The notes: a model not told the origin generated them from the letters alone. A DNA stretch of 46,657 bases from Firmicutes bacterium CAG:145 (GCA_000435715.1 FR882590.1:14983-61639), one strand, 5' to 3'; counted from the stretch's first letter, positions 30,155 through 39,021 are shown. Numbers and translations: made by a program.

Positions 30155-31618
30155 TCAAAGTATATCGGCCAGCAGTCTTGAGACCGCTTCCTTGATTCTT
30201 ATTATCGGACTTCTCTTATTGTACTGCTCCAGCGTCAGTTCATGACCCAACGCCATGTCCCGCCTAAAAGTATCCTCCATCTTCAGAGCGAATTCGCTGT
30301 CAAAGATAAAAGCGTTAGTCTCAAAATTCAGTCTGAAGCTTCTGTTGTCGAAATTGGTGGACCCCACGCTGGCCACTTCTCCGTCCACTACAAGAGTCTT
30401 AGAATGGAGAAATCCGTTGTCATATATGAACACTCTGGCCCCTGACCTCAGGAGCTCACCCACATACGCATAGGTGGCCCAATAGACAAACATATGATCC
30501 GGCATACATGGTATCATTATTCTCACGTCAATTCCCGACTGGGCAGCCATCTTGAGAGATTCCACTATGCTCTGGTCCGGCACGAAATAAGGCGTCTGCA
30601 CATATACATTCTTTTCCGCATACGTGATCATCCGCATGAAGCCTCTCTTTACTTCCTCTTTAGGGTCCTCCGGGCCGCATGATACTATCTGTACGCCCTT
30701 ATCCCCCTGGCAGCCGCCGCTAAAGGCCGAAAACGGAGCCTCCAATTTTTCTCTAGTGGTGTATTTCCAGTCCATGATGAATCTTTGGTTCAGATCGTAC
30801 ACGGCACCTCCCTCTATCCTTACGTGGGTATCTCTCCAGTATCCGAACTTCTTTTTCTCTCCCACATATTCTTTAGCTATGTTGTATCCTCCGGTATAAG
30901 CTATCTTACCGTCTATTACAGCTATTTTTCTGTGATTTCTGTAGTTCAGCTTAAGGCCTATAAAGATAAACTTAGGTTTAAAGAAATATCCTATCTTTCC
31001 CCCTGCCTTGAGAAAGTCTTTGACTACCCCCTTGGTTATGTATCTGCTCCCCAGGGCGTCCATAAGGAGTCTGACTTCGACTCCCTCCGCCGCCTTCTTT
31101 GTCAGAGCGTCCAGAAACCTCCTGCCTATCTTGTCCCTCTTTACGATGTAATATTCTATATTTATGGTCTCTTTGGCAGCCATTATATCGTCTATCAGGG
31201 ACTCAAACAGCCCTCTGCCGTCGGTGAACAATTCTATCTCATTGTCCTGAGTATAATATGCTTTGCCGTACACCTGATTGAGTTTCAGAAGATGTTTCCA
31301 CTTCTCGGTGCTTTCGCACCTAAACTCATAAGTATTGCGGTCCATGCTTTCCATCTGCTTTTTAAGAGCGTTGCTCATGGCCTGCTCTTCTCTCTCGCTC
31401 ATCTTATTTATCTTGCTTCTTGAAAGATTCTGGTTGAACACCAGATAAAAGATGAAGCCCACCACAGGCACAAAAGTCAGTATCATTATCCATGCCAGTA
31501 TGGCCGAGGGTGATTTTCTTTCGTTGAATATTACTGTGATGATCAGCAGTGCGTTAATTATATAGAGCGTAATAGAAGAGCTGAAAATGTCTGCTATGAA
31601 GTTCCAAATGTTTTCCAT
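30155..31618 (-). CDS. cls: Cardiolipin synthase
   Basis: 487-residue membrane phospholipase-D-family enzyme that joins two phosphatidylglycerols to cardiolipin. Two N-terminal hydrophobic helices are followed by two HKD motifs: NHRKIAVIDGKIAYTGG and HSKTLVVDGEVASVGSTNFDNRSF. Length and order match bacterial Cls. It lies 13 bases upstream of the MurT-like gene on the same strand, so all three may share a transcript, hinting at an envelope role for the group. Confidence 0.95.
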   Translation of the reverse strand: MENIWNFIADIFSSSITLYIINALLIITVIFNERKSPSAILAWIMILTFVPVVGFIFYLVFNQNLSRSKINKMSEREEQAMSNALKKQMESMDRNTYEFRCESTEKWKHLLKLNQVYGKAYYTQDNEIELFTDGRGLFESLIDDIMAAKETINIEYYIVKRDKIGRRFLDALTKKAAEGVEVRLLMDALGSRYITKGVVKDFLKAGGKIGYFFKPKFIFIGLKLNYRNHRKIAVIDGKIAYTGGYNIAKEYVGEKKKFGYWRDTHVRIEGGAVYDLNQRFIMDWKYTTREKLEAPFSAFSGGCQGDKGVQIVSCGPEDPKEEVKRGFMRMITYAEKNVYVQTPYFVPDQSIVESLKMAAQSGIDVRIMIPCMPDHMFVYWATYAYVGELLRSGARVFIYDNGFLHSKTLVVDGEVASVGSTNFDNRSFRLNFETNAFIFDSEFALKMEDTFRRDMALGHELTLEQYNKRSPIIRIKEAVSRLLADIL

Positions 31619-31671
31619 GTGTCTTTGTAATTCCTGTCCTTTTGTCTAATATGCCTATTTTGTTAATTATA

Positions 31672-33048
31672 TCATGATTTGCGTCTCAGCGCTATAAAAA
31701 TTCCTCCAATACATAAGCCGGTAAAGATATAAAAGCACATGTGGATGGTATTCATGACTTCCTGGGGACCGGATGTAGTCATGCTGCTGTCTCCCATCTT
31801 GGCTCCCACCACCAGGGTAACTACAGCCATGCTCATGGTATGGCCTATGGAGCGCATGGTTGACAGTACAGAAGATGCTATGCCGTAATCTTCTCTGTCT
31901 ACCGACGCCATGACTGCATTGGTGTTAGGGGAAGTGAATAGAGAAAATCCTACTCCGGAGACGGCCAGTATGGCTATGATCCTTAGCACGCTGCTCTCTT
32001 CCGGCAAAAAAGAGAAAAGAGTCAGAGCTGCCGCGCACAATCCCATCCCTGCCGAAGACATTATATAAGGAGAATACTTGTCCGATAGCCTTCCCATGAC
32101 AGGTGAAAGGACTGCCATCACTACAGGAGATGATATGAGGATCATTCCTGCCGTCTGTGAATCATAACCCATGATGATCTGAAGATATATAGATATCAGA
32201 TAACTTATGGCAAAGGTGGCTCCATAGTTGAGAAGCGCCGCTAAATTAGAAAAAGTATAGGATAAATTATTTCTGAAGAGCCGTACATCTATGACAGGAT
32301 CTTTGGCCGTAAGCTCTGTTCTGACGAAGAGTATGATCAGAATTGCTCCCGCCGCCAGGATATAAGGCCCGTATACAGACGAAGTTACGGTAGAAAATCC
32401 GTACATGAGAGCTATTATGGACAGTATATACAAGATGTTGCCCTTTATATCCATCTCGGGCTTGTCCTCTCTCTTTGTCTCTGACGGCAATCTCTTGAGA
32501 GCGCCATAAAAGGCCACTGCGGATACTGCCGCGGCGGCTATGAATACAGATCGCCATCCGAAATTATGATTGAGAAGGCCTCCTAAGACGGGGCCTGCCG
32601 ACAGGCCCACATAAGTGGCGCTGGTAGAGTAACCCAGAACTCTCCCCCTCATGCCGCCGTCAAAAGCTCCCACGAGTATAGCTATATTAGTGCTGAATAT
32701 CATAGAAGCGCCTACGCCCTGACCCAGTCTGAAGACCAAAAGCATGCGCATATCAGGCGAAATGACTGCTGCAGCCGATGAAAGACCGAAAATCAGTATC
32801 CCTATCCACAGTATCCGCCTTCTCTGAAACATATCTGCAAGCCTGCCAAAAGGAACGGCCAGCGCCGCGCAGGTCAGCATATAAATCGTTACTACCCAGC
32901 CTACCTCTGCGGCGCTTACGCCGAAATCCTTTTCTATATCCGGTACAGACAAGTTCAGCGCACTTCCCATAAACGTCGTAATAAACGCGGTCACTACAGA
33001 AACGAAGAGAGTGGTCCTCTGCTCCGGTGTATAATGTTTCTTTTCCAT
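31672..33048 (-). CDS. MFS transporter, DHA2-type drug exporter
   Basis: About 458 residues with 12-14 hydrophobic helices. The motif-A-like loop GRLADMFQRRRILWIG and the motif-C region GLSAGPVLGGLLNHNFGWR are those of proton-coupled drug antiporters of the EmrB/QacA group. The start MEKKHYTPEQR (ATG 33048) is chosen over one 81 bases upstream, because the longer frame overlaps spoIVA and its first 27 residues are not transporter-like. Substrates are unknown. Confidence 0.87.
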   Translation of the reverse strand: MEKKHYTPEQRTTLFVSVVTAFITTFMGSALNLSVPDIEKDFGVSAAEVGWVVTIYMLTCAALAVPFGRLADMFQRRRILWIGILIFGLSSAAAVISPDMRMLLVFRLGQGVGASMIFSTNIAILVGAFDGGMRGRVLGYSTSATYVGLSAGPVLGGLLNHNFGWRSVFIAAAAVSAVAFYGALKRLPSETKREDKPEMDIKGNILYILSIIALMYGFSTVTSSVYGPYILAAGAILIILFVRTELTAKDPVIDVRLFRNNLSYTFSNLAALLNYGATFAISYLISIYLQIIMGYDSQTAGMILISSPVVMAVLSPVMGRLSDKYSPYIMSSAGMGLCAAALTLFSFLPEESSVLRIIAILAVSGVGFSLFTSPNTNAVMASVDREDYGIASSVLSTMRSIGHTMSMAVVTLVVGAKMGDSSMTTSGPQEVMNTIHMCFYIFTGLCIGGIFIALRRKS

Positions 33049-33091
33049 GCCTATTATTATACACCTTTTTTCCGGAAGAGATACTATACAT

Positions 33092-34570
33092 CTATAAGAT
33101 GATACAGATAAAGTAGTCTTTTCCCTCATCGCTTATTTTTTGCAGTGATTTCTGAACTTTTCCTCTTAAAGCGTCAGGCACATCGTTTACCTTGCTCTCC
33201 ATCTGTTCTGTGACCATTTCTCTGAGAGATTTTCCGAACAAATTGGTCTCCCAGATATCCTCTCCTCCGTTTTCAAACTGTTCTGTAAGAGACTGGGCCA
33301 AATCTATAGACTGACTTTCTGTTCCTACTACAGGAGAGACTTCTGTAGAAATATTAGTCTTTATTATATGAAGACAAGGAGCTTTCGCCTTCATTCTTAC
33401 GCCGTATTTATTGCCCTGTTTGAACACTTCAGGTTTTTCCAATATCATCTCGGAAAGCTTAGGAGCCACTATACCGTAGTCTGAGGCTTCTGCCTGACCC
33501 AAGGCGCCTTTTATATTGTCGTAAGCCATCTTAGCCTTGGAGTACTCTTTGAGCAGGATAAACAGCTGCCTGTCGTCTTCTACATCAGCGTTCATCAGTT
33601 CTTCTATAACTTTATAATATAGTTTTCCGTCAAGAGTCGGCTCCATGGTAACGACGCCCTTTGACATATCGGCCTTCGATACCTTTACAGACTTAACTAT
33701 CTTTCCGTCGGCGAGATTGCCGCAGCTGTCCATCACCTGACCTATGGTGCCGAAGCTGTTCATCCATGTTCTCACAGATGAGATCATGGTAGATTTTATC
33801 CAGTGATCCTGATCCAACGCGTCAAGATAGCTCGGAAGGTTGAAATGAACCTCAGACGCAGGGAACTGATAGATTATCCTGTCAAACAATTCCTCAAAAC
33901 CTTCTTCCGTTATCCTCTGACAGTTTGTCAGGATAACGGGCACCTGATATTGTTCTTCCAACTGAAGCGCCAGATCTTTGCTCTTTGAACTCTGAGGTGT
34001 GGCAGAGTTTAGTACTACCACGAAAGGTTTATGAAGATCTTTAAGCTGGTTTACAGTTTTCTCTTCTGCCTCTGTAAAACTGCTTCTCGGGATCTCTCCG
34101 AAGCTTCCGTCTGTAGTTACCACTACACCGATGACAGAATGATCTGTAATCACCTTTTCAGTCCCTATTTCGGCCGCCTTGCTGAAAGGAATCTTTTCCT
34201 CCGACCAAGGCGTAGCTACCATTCGTTCTTTTCCTTCTTCAGTATTTCCCAGGACTCCCGGAACCATATATCCTACGCAGTCTACAAGGCGCACGTTAAA
34301 ACCTGCTCCTCCTTTTGTAGTCACTGCCGCCGCTTCTGACGGAATAAACTTAGGTTCCGTAGTCGTGATTGTCTTTCCCTCTCCGCTCTGCGGCAATTCG
34401 TCCATTATTCTTGTCTTTTCATAAGGGTTAGCCATGTTCGGAAATACCAAAACATCCATAAACCTTTTGATAAACGTTGATTTTCCGCTGCGAACCGGTC
34501 CGACGACACCTATATATATGTCTCCGCCTGCCCGCACTGCAATATCCTGATAGATCGATGTATTTATCAT
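33092..34570 (-). CDS. spoIVA: Stage IV sporulation protein A
   Basis: 492 residues, the same length as B. subtilis SpoIVA. This ATPase polymerises around the forespore as the base of the spore coat. The N-terminal IYIGVVGPVRSGKSTFIKRFMD carries the Walker A, and YEKTRIMDELPQSGEGKTITTTEPKF matches the family switch region. The C-terminal tail ending YFICIIL is the membrane/SpoVM-facing end. The start MINTSIYQDIA is fixed by GGAGG six bases upstream. A mother-cell sigma-E promoter is expected, but I could not read a convincing one. This gene is the best evidence that the organism forms spores. Confidence 0.97.
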   Translation of the reverse strand: MINTSIYQDIAVRAGGDIYIGVVGPVRSGKSTFIKRFMDVLVFPNMANPYEKTRIMDELPQSGEGKTITTTEPKFIPSEAAAVTTKGGAGFNVRLVDCVGYMVPGVLGNTEEGKERMVATPWSEEKIPFSKAAEIGTEKVITDHSVIGVVVTTDGSFGEIPRSSFTEAEEKTVNQLKDLHKPFVVVLNSATPQSSKSKDLALQLEEQYQVPVILTNCQRITEEGFEELFDRIIYQFPASEVHFNLPSYLDALDQDHWIKSTMISSVRTWMNSFGTIGQVMDSCGNLADGKIVKSVKVSKADMSKGVVTMEPTLDGKLYYKVIEELMNADVEDDRQLFILLKEYSKAKMAYDNIKGALGQAEASDYGIVAPKLSEMILEKPEVFKQGNKYGVRMKAKAPCLHIIKTNISTEVSPVVGTESQSIDLAQSLTEQFENGGEDIWETNLFGKSLREMVTEQMESKVNDVPDALRGKVQKSLQKISDEGKDYFICIIL

Positions 34571-34573
34571 ATA

Positions 34574-34633
34574 ACCCCTCCGCATAAACCTGCTGATATC
34601 AAAAATATATGATTCTTACGTCAGGTTATGCGG
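34574..34633 (-). promoter_or_regulatory. Hairpin overlapping the spoIVA ribosome site
   Basis: CCGCATAACCTG and CAGGTTTATGCGG (one bulged base) can pair across 29 bases between the nifK-like stop and spoIVA. The 3' arm runs into the GGAGG of spoIVA. It lacks a U-tract on the minus strand, so it looks less like a terminator than like a structure that hides the ribosome site on readthrough transcripts. Confidence 0.5.
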
Positions 34634-34638
34634 ACTTT

Positions 34639-35946
34639 TTAATATCTCATGCCGTTTATTATCTGCTCGCAGAGGAGTAGTCCTCCCGCGGGTCCAAGAT
34701 GAGTCTTAGGGATGACGTCGGTATATCCCAAAGACGGCAGAGATATCTCTATGCCGCTGAAATCACGGCCCAAAGCCTTAAGTTTAGCTATTATATTGCC
34801 ATCGGCAAATACCAGCTCCGCGTCGGTTTCTAATATATCCTTTTCGAGAGATGACGTCATGGAAGTCTGCCGCAGCAGAGCGGTCAGTCTGTTAAAATCA
34901 TTCTCATTCAGTCCTCTGTCAATCAGAGATATGCTGTCCGCCTTCATGCCGAAGTATTTTATAAAAAATTCCGCATATCCGAGACATTGAGAGGTGGTTC
35001 CGTGAAGGGCAAACTTCGCTCCCTTAGGCAGGCCTGTAAGGGAATTTATCCTTGACAGATAGATATACGAACGGGCTCTTGCCTTCTCGCTTTCTTCACA
35101 GAACGGAACCGGGCTTACATCTGTCAGCCGGCAGACTTCTTTGATGAGCTTCTCCATTCCGCCGAAACCGACGGGCAATCCCTCGCATACCAAATACGGT
35201 ATACCGAAGCGTTCCTTCATAATTTCGGCCGCTTCAAGGCCGTAAAGAGGGTCTGTCACTATATTGAGCGACGCTCCGGCCATATCCTCGATTTCCGCTA
35301 TAGAAGATTCGCAGCCTAAAACGCATCCCACTCTGATACCGCACAGTTTAAGAGCTTTTTTCAGTTCTTCCCCGTCGCCCTGATAATATTTATGAAAGAT
35401 AGACATCCCCAGTATATTTACCTTCTTCTCTTTCTTTTCAGAGTCCGCGCCCCCGCGCTCAGGCAGAAATTTGTCTATGAGACAGCGGCAGGCCTTGGAA
35501 TATCCATCCCAGACATACTGAGAATATCCGGGAGTTTCTACTGTTATGACAGGTACGCCGCTTATCGTTTCTTTTACTATCTCGTCTATGGCGTCGCCTA
35601 TAAGGGCTGTTCCGGGAGAATTGACGACTATCATCAATTCAAAATCCACGTTGGCCTTTATAAAGGAAAGGGCTTCCGTCAGCTTGTCCCTGCTTCCGTA
35701 GACATAATCTCTCTTATCTATGGAAGTACATGGGACTCTCGGCTGACCGAAGTACCAAAGCTCCGAATAATTGAGAGGGTCAAACTCAGATTGGCACAAG
35801 CATTGATTATCTACGGTAGAGGAATGGTAATACTTACATCCTGTCGGACCGTTGAGAAGCACCACGGCGTTCTTTACTCCCTCGAATCCGAATATGAGGC
35901 CGGAAAAACTATCCGGCGTAATACTTGTCAAATAATTTTCTGTCAT
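34639..35946 (-). CDS. Nitrogenase-like component 1 beta-type subunit (NifK/NifE-N family)
   Basis: 435 residues of the nitrogenase component-1 superfamily. Recognisable elements are GFEGVKNAVVLLNGPTGC (C37, the middle cluster cysteine), VPCTSIDKRDYVYGS (the TTxxERDVVFGG element), NSPGTALIGDAIDEI and EGLPVGFGG. The other two P-cluster-type cysteines are missing: no cysteine lies before C37, and S110 replaces the one in the SxCxxxxIGDD motif. The ATG overlaps the end of the upstream fusion gene by 38 bases, with GGAG nine bases before it, so the two are translationally coupled and surely partners. The substrate is unknown. Confidence 0.88.
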   Translation of the reverse strand: MTENYLTSITPDSFSGLIFGFEGVKNAVVLLNGPTGCKYYHSSTVDNQCLCQSEFDPLNYSELWYFGQPRVPCTSIDKRDYVYGSRDKLTEALSFIKANVDFELMIVVNSPGTALIGDAIDEIVKETISGVPVITVETPGYSQYVWDGYSKACRCLIDKFLPERGGADSEKKEKKVNILGMSIFHKYYQGDGEELKKALKLCGIRVGCVLGCESSIAEIEDMAGASLNIVTDPLYGLEAAEIMKERFGIPYLVCEGLPVGFGGMEKLIKEVCRLTDVSPVPFCEESEKARARSYIYLSRINSLTGLPKGAKFALHGTTSQCLGYAEFFIKYFGMKADSISLIDRGLNENDFNRLTALLRQTSMTSSLEKDILETDAELVFADGNIIAKLKALGRDFSGIEISLPSLGYTDVIPKTHLGPAGGLLLCEQIINGMRY

Positions 35947-38119
35947 TCTGCCACTCTCCTTCCAGATTCATATTGAACAGACCGGCCCAACGTTCGGCCA
36001 TTTCAAGACCCGAGAAAAATCCCACGTCGGGGCACATCGGGATAGTATCGGTAATGCAGTACTGCCTGTCGGCGGCGGTTTCATAATTTGAAAGCAATAT
36101 ATCCGGCCTGTATTTTTTTAGGTCTCTTACTCTGTTTTCCCTGTCGTAATTTTCCTCTTTCTCTATGGCGGCTGTTTCAGGAAGCCTGCTGCGGAAGCCT
36201 TCATCCTGAGAGTTATTCAATATGCACAGCTTAACTATATCCATTCCGGCGTCCATAGCCGTCTTCAGTATCCAATCCAAATCATGGTTATACGTAACCA
36301 CCATAAGTTTCTTTCCCGCGAGGGACTTTCGCACGTTTCCGATACGTTCACGATATATCCGCCTGTTTTGCTCGGTTATTTCCTCAGCCTCCCTTTCTTT
36401 TCCGAAAAACTTTCCCACGCCTTTAAGCCAGCTTTCCGTCTCGGCAAAGCCTACCGGAAAGGAGTCCTCATAAAACTTGGACCCGTATTCTTTTTTAAAA
36501 AAGTCTTCTAATATTATTCCCGTATAGTCCTTATACGCCAAGAGGTTGAGAGGGGCGGAGCAAAAATTCTTCAGAGAATCAAAATCCGTATTGCAGAGGA
36601 ATCTGCAATTCACCCTCACGCCCATTCGGCTCAGGTATCGGCTCATGGTATTAAAATTACTCTCGGTATTTTTAGAAACTACCTTCTCAAATATTACATT
36701 CACGGTATTCTCACACACAGCGGCCGCCGGCTCTATTATCTGCCTTGCCAGCTGGGTGTATGTCATAAGCATTCCTTGCAGATAGTCTCCCGTAAGGTTT
36801 CCGTCCGCCTTGAGGATGATGACAGGAAAATCCGGCTCCGACAAGGCCTTTGCCTTTTCGATATCGTCGCCTATTATTCCCGCCGGGCAGGAACTTACGA
36901 CAATTATGGCCTTTGGTCTCGGCCTTCTATTTTTGATTTTTAAAACGGTATCCAGCAGCTTTTCTGTTCCGCCAAATACCATATCGTCCTCGGTCATCTC
37001 GGTAGATACCATGTTAGGAACTATGGAAGAAGGCAGTATGACGCCTCTTTCAAACAGCCTACGCCTGCCCGAGGAACTTACTCCCTGGTATGAGAGATAT
37101 ATACAGCTTTTAGGCGAATGAGCCAATATCACGGCGTCCCTTATATGTATGCTCATATTCATGGCGCCGTTGAAGGCGCAGCCATGGAGAGGCTCATCTC
37201 TTAGTACATTTTTAGAGAGATATCCCGACTGGTATCCGTCGTAATCTTTCTTATCTTCTTCGCCGCTTGCCGTCCGGATTTCGCTCCCCGACTTTGAGAC
37301 AGCAGGCAAAGTTTTGCCGTTAAGTATGACTTCTTCAAGGTCCTCGTCAGAAAGAGGCTTGGCAGGGTATAATTGCGGTCCCGATAATATCCTCGCCGCT
37401 ATATCGTTGAATATTTCCGCGATTTCATTCCGGCCTTCAGTCATTTCCATGACCGTGACGTTCTTCTTTTCGGCTAAAGCAAATATATCGTTCCTCGGTA
37501 CTTTGGCAAACACGGGAAGCCCTACAGCCTCCGAAAATGCTTTTATTCTCTCGTCTTCATTTTTGACGTTTCGGCAGTTGTACAGTATTCCCGCCACTCT
37601 GCGCTCCTGGCCGTCATAGTTTTTTATTCCTCTAAGTATATTGTTGGCCGCGTATATGGACATATACTCTCCCGAGGTCACAAGGAATACCGTATCGGCG
37701 TATTCTCTCCTTATGGGTACGGCAAAACCGCCGCATACCACGTCTCCGAGAACGTCATAGACTATAGTATCGTATTGTTCCTTGATGTGAAGTTTATCTA
37801 TCAATTCAAAAGCGGTGATTATGCCTCTGCCCGCGCATCCTACCCCCGGAGTGGGGCCTCCGGCCTCTATACAGCCTGTCTCGCGGAACCCGCGGGCTAA
37901 AATATCCTCCGTCTTATAGCCTGTCGGATTCACGCATTTTATGTAGTCCAGAACCGTGGTTATCCGCTTTCCTCCCATTAAAAGCCGCGTAGAATCGTGC
38001 TTTGGGTCGCAGCCTATCTGGAGAACTTTCTTCCCCGCCATGGAAAGGGCGGCCGATATGTTGGAGCTGAGGGTGGATTTTCCTATTCCCCCTTTTCCGT
38101 ATATGGCTATTTCTTTCAA
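35909..38119 (-). CDS. NifH-NifD fusion: nitrogenase-like reductase fused to component 1 alpha-type subunit
   Basis: 736 residues in two parts. Residues 1-265 are a complete Fe-protein: P-loop YGKGGIGKST, GCDPKHDSTRL, and both [4Fe-4S] cysteines C95 (GVGCAGRG) and C129 (DVVCGGF). After a linker of about 40 residues rich in Glu, Asp and Ser, residues 305-736 are a NifD-type domain with all three bridging-cluster cysteines: C314 (HGCAFNG), C339 (SPKSC) and C411 (SSCPAGIIGDDI). The FeMo-cofactor cysteine position (NifD 275) reads LLAYKDY, with no cysteine. Start is TTG behind a perfect GGAGG. Dinitrogen fixation is not expected; the substrate is unknown. Confidence 0.92.
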   Translation of the reverse strand: MKEIAIYGKGGIGKSTLSSNISAALSMAGKKVLQIGCDPKHDSTRLLMGGKRITTVLDYIKCVNPTGYKTEDILARGFRETGCIEAGGPTPGVGCAGRGIITAFELIDKLHIKEQYDTIVYDVLGDVVCGGFAVPIRREYADTVFLVTSGEYMSIYAANNILRGIKNYDGQERRVAGILYNCRNVKNEDERIKAFSEAVGLPVFAKVPRNDIFALAEKKNVTVMEMTEGRNEIAEIFNDIAARILSGPQLYPAKPLSDEDLEEVILNGKTLPAVSKSGSEIRTASGEEDKKDYDGYQSGYLSKNVLRDEPLHGCAFNGAMNMSIHIRDAVILAHSPKSCIYLSYQGVSSSGRRRLFERGVILPSSIVPNMVSTEMTEDDMVFGGTEKLLDTVLKIKNRRPRPKAIIVVSSCPAGIIGDDIEKAKALSEPDFPVIILKADGNLTGDYLQGMLMTYTQLARQIIEPAAAVCENTVNVIFEKVVSKNTESNFNTMSRYLSRMGVRVNCRFLCNTDFDSLKNFCSAPLNLLAYKDYTGIILEDFFKKEYGSKFYEDSFPVGFAETESWLKGVGKFFGKEREAEEITEQNRRIYRERIGNVRKSLAGKKLMVVTYNHDLDWILKTAMDAGMDIVKLCILNNSQDEGFRSRLPETAAIEKEENYDRENRVRDLKKYRPDILLSNYETAADRQYCITDTIPMCPDVGFFSGLEMAERWAGLFNMNLEGEWQNDRKLFDKYYAG

Positions 38120-38134
38120 ATACTTACCTCCTTA
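38120..38134 (-). promoter_or_regulatory. Ribosome site deciding the TTG start of the nifH-nifD fusion
   Basis: On the minus strand TAAGGAGGT lies about seven bases before TTG at 38119. The strength and spacing justify choosing TTG as the start. Confidence 0.85.
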
Positions 38135-38154
38135 CGCATCTCATATCTATTTCT

Positions 38155-38258
38155 CATCTGCCGCAAGTTAAAATATGCGTGGGAAAGCCCGGCGGTTTCC
38201 CCTGCATCACGGCGGGAAACATGCTCTGAGACCTGTCTCGCAAGACCGTTGACAGATG
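38155..38258 (-). ncRNA. Structured leader of the nitrogenase-like operon, unassigned
   Basis: On the minus strand CATCTGTC and GGCAGATG form an outer 8-bp stem with one G-U pair that is possible only on this strand. Inside lie GTTTCCC/GGGAAAC, an alternative GGGAAA/TTTCCC using the same middle arm, CGCA/TGCG, and GAGAC-AG-GTCTC. Mutually exclusive pairings of this kind are typical of riboswitch-like leaders. No known riboswitch class was recognised. A promoter upstream is not clear. Confidence 0.45.
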
Positions 38259-38355
38259 TTTGATTTTAGCATAGTATAACTTTATATCATCATAAAAAAT
38301 TATACTCTAAATTGACATTTTTTACAAGGAACCTAAAGGGAAAGGATATACGGAC

Positions 38356-39009
38356 ATGACTGATAAAAAGAAGTTTACGGCCTCTTTCAGTACGGGAAAA
38401 GACTGTACTCTGGCCATATATAAGGCGATAAAGGTGGGCTATGAACCAGCAGGTCTCATAACCACGAGAAATACGGACGGCAAAATAGCGTGGTTCCACC
38501 AGCTTCCCCGGAACGTGCTGGACCGGCTTTCCGATTGTATCGGTATCCCTATATTTCTCATGCTCACCGACGGCAAAGATTATGAAAAAAACTTTCAGGA
38601 TAGATTGTTAAAGATGAAGGAAGCAGGCGCGAAGTTCTGCGTCTTCGGCGACATAGACATTCAGGCTCACAAGGATTGGGGAGAAGCCCTGTGCCAAAGC
38701 TGCGGCCTTGCGCCCCTCTACCCTCTCTGGGGAATGTCCCGCAGGCAGGCTGTAGAAGAATTTATAGAGAGCGGTTTTAAGGCCCGCATAACTGCCGTGG
38801 ATACGACTAAGATGGACAGGTCATATCTGGGAGAAGCAATCACTCCGAAACTCATAGAAAAATTAGAGCAAGACAACGTAGATGTGTGCGGGGAAAACGG
38901 AGAATATCACACTATAGTTACGGACGGCCCTATATTTAAAAAGCCTCTCGAGATAACCTTCGGTTCAGAGGAATTTGACGGCCGTTACGCTACCTTATCT
39001 GTGATGTGA
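38356..39009 (+). CDS. Dph6-like ATP-pyrophosphatase (diphthine-ammonia ligase family)
   Basis: 217-residue PP-loop enzyme. The nucleotide site is FSTGKDCTLAIYKA (the family's SGGKDS equivalent), and the C-terminal GENGEYHTIVTDGPIFK is the diagnostic Dph6/MJ0570 motif. Bacteria lack diphthamide, so the eukaryotic reaction cannot be its job; ATP-dependent amidation of another substrate is the family-level expectation. It is divergent from the nitrogenase-like operon with a 236-base gap holding a structured element, and it may be regulated with that operon. A strong terminator follows. Confidence 0.88.
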   Translation: MTDKKKFTASFSTGKDCTLAIYKAIKVGYEPAGLITTRNTDGKIAWFHQLPRNVLDRLSDCIGIPIFLMLTDGKDYEKNFQDRLLKMKEAGAKFCVFGDIDIQAHKDWGEALCQSCGLAPLYPLWGMSRRQAVEEFIESGFKARITAVDTTKMDRSYLGEAITPKLIEKLEQDNVDVCGENGEYHTIVTDGPIFKKPLEITFGSEEFDGRYATLSVM

Positions 39010-39021
39010 CTTGACGGCTAC

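Noticed and set aside
34639..38119. True nitrogenase or dark protochlorophyllide reductase
   Set aside because: The FeMo-cofactor cysteine is missing, two beta-subunit cysteines are lost, and no cofactor-assembly or tetrapyrrole genes are nearby.
38155..38258. Cobalamin riboswitch on the plus strand before the Dph6-like gene
   Set aside because: GTTAAAA, GGGAAA and GAGACCTGTC recall cobalamin leaders, but the spacing is far too compact, the central cores are missing, and the outer stem pairs better on the minus strand.
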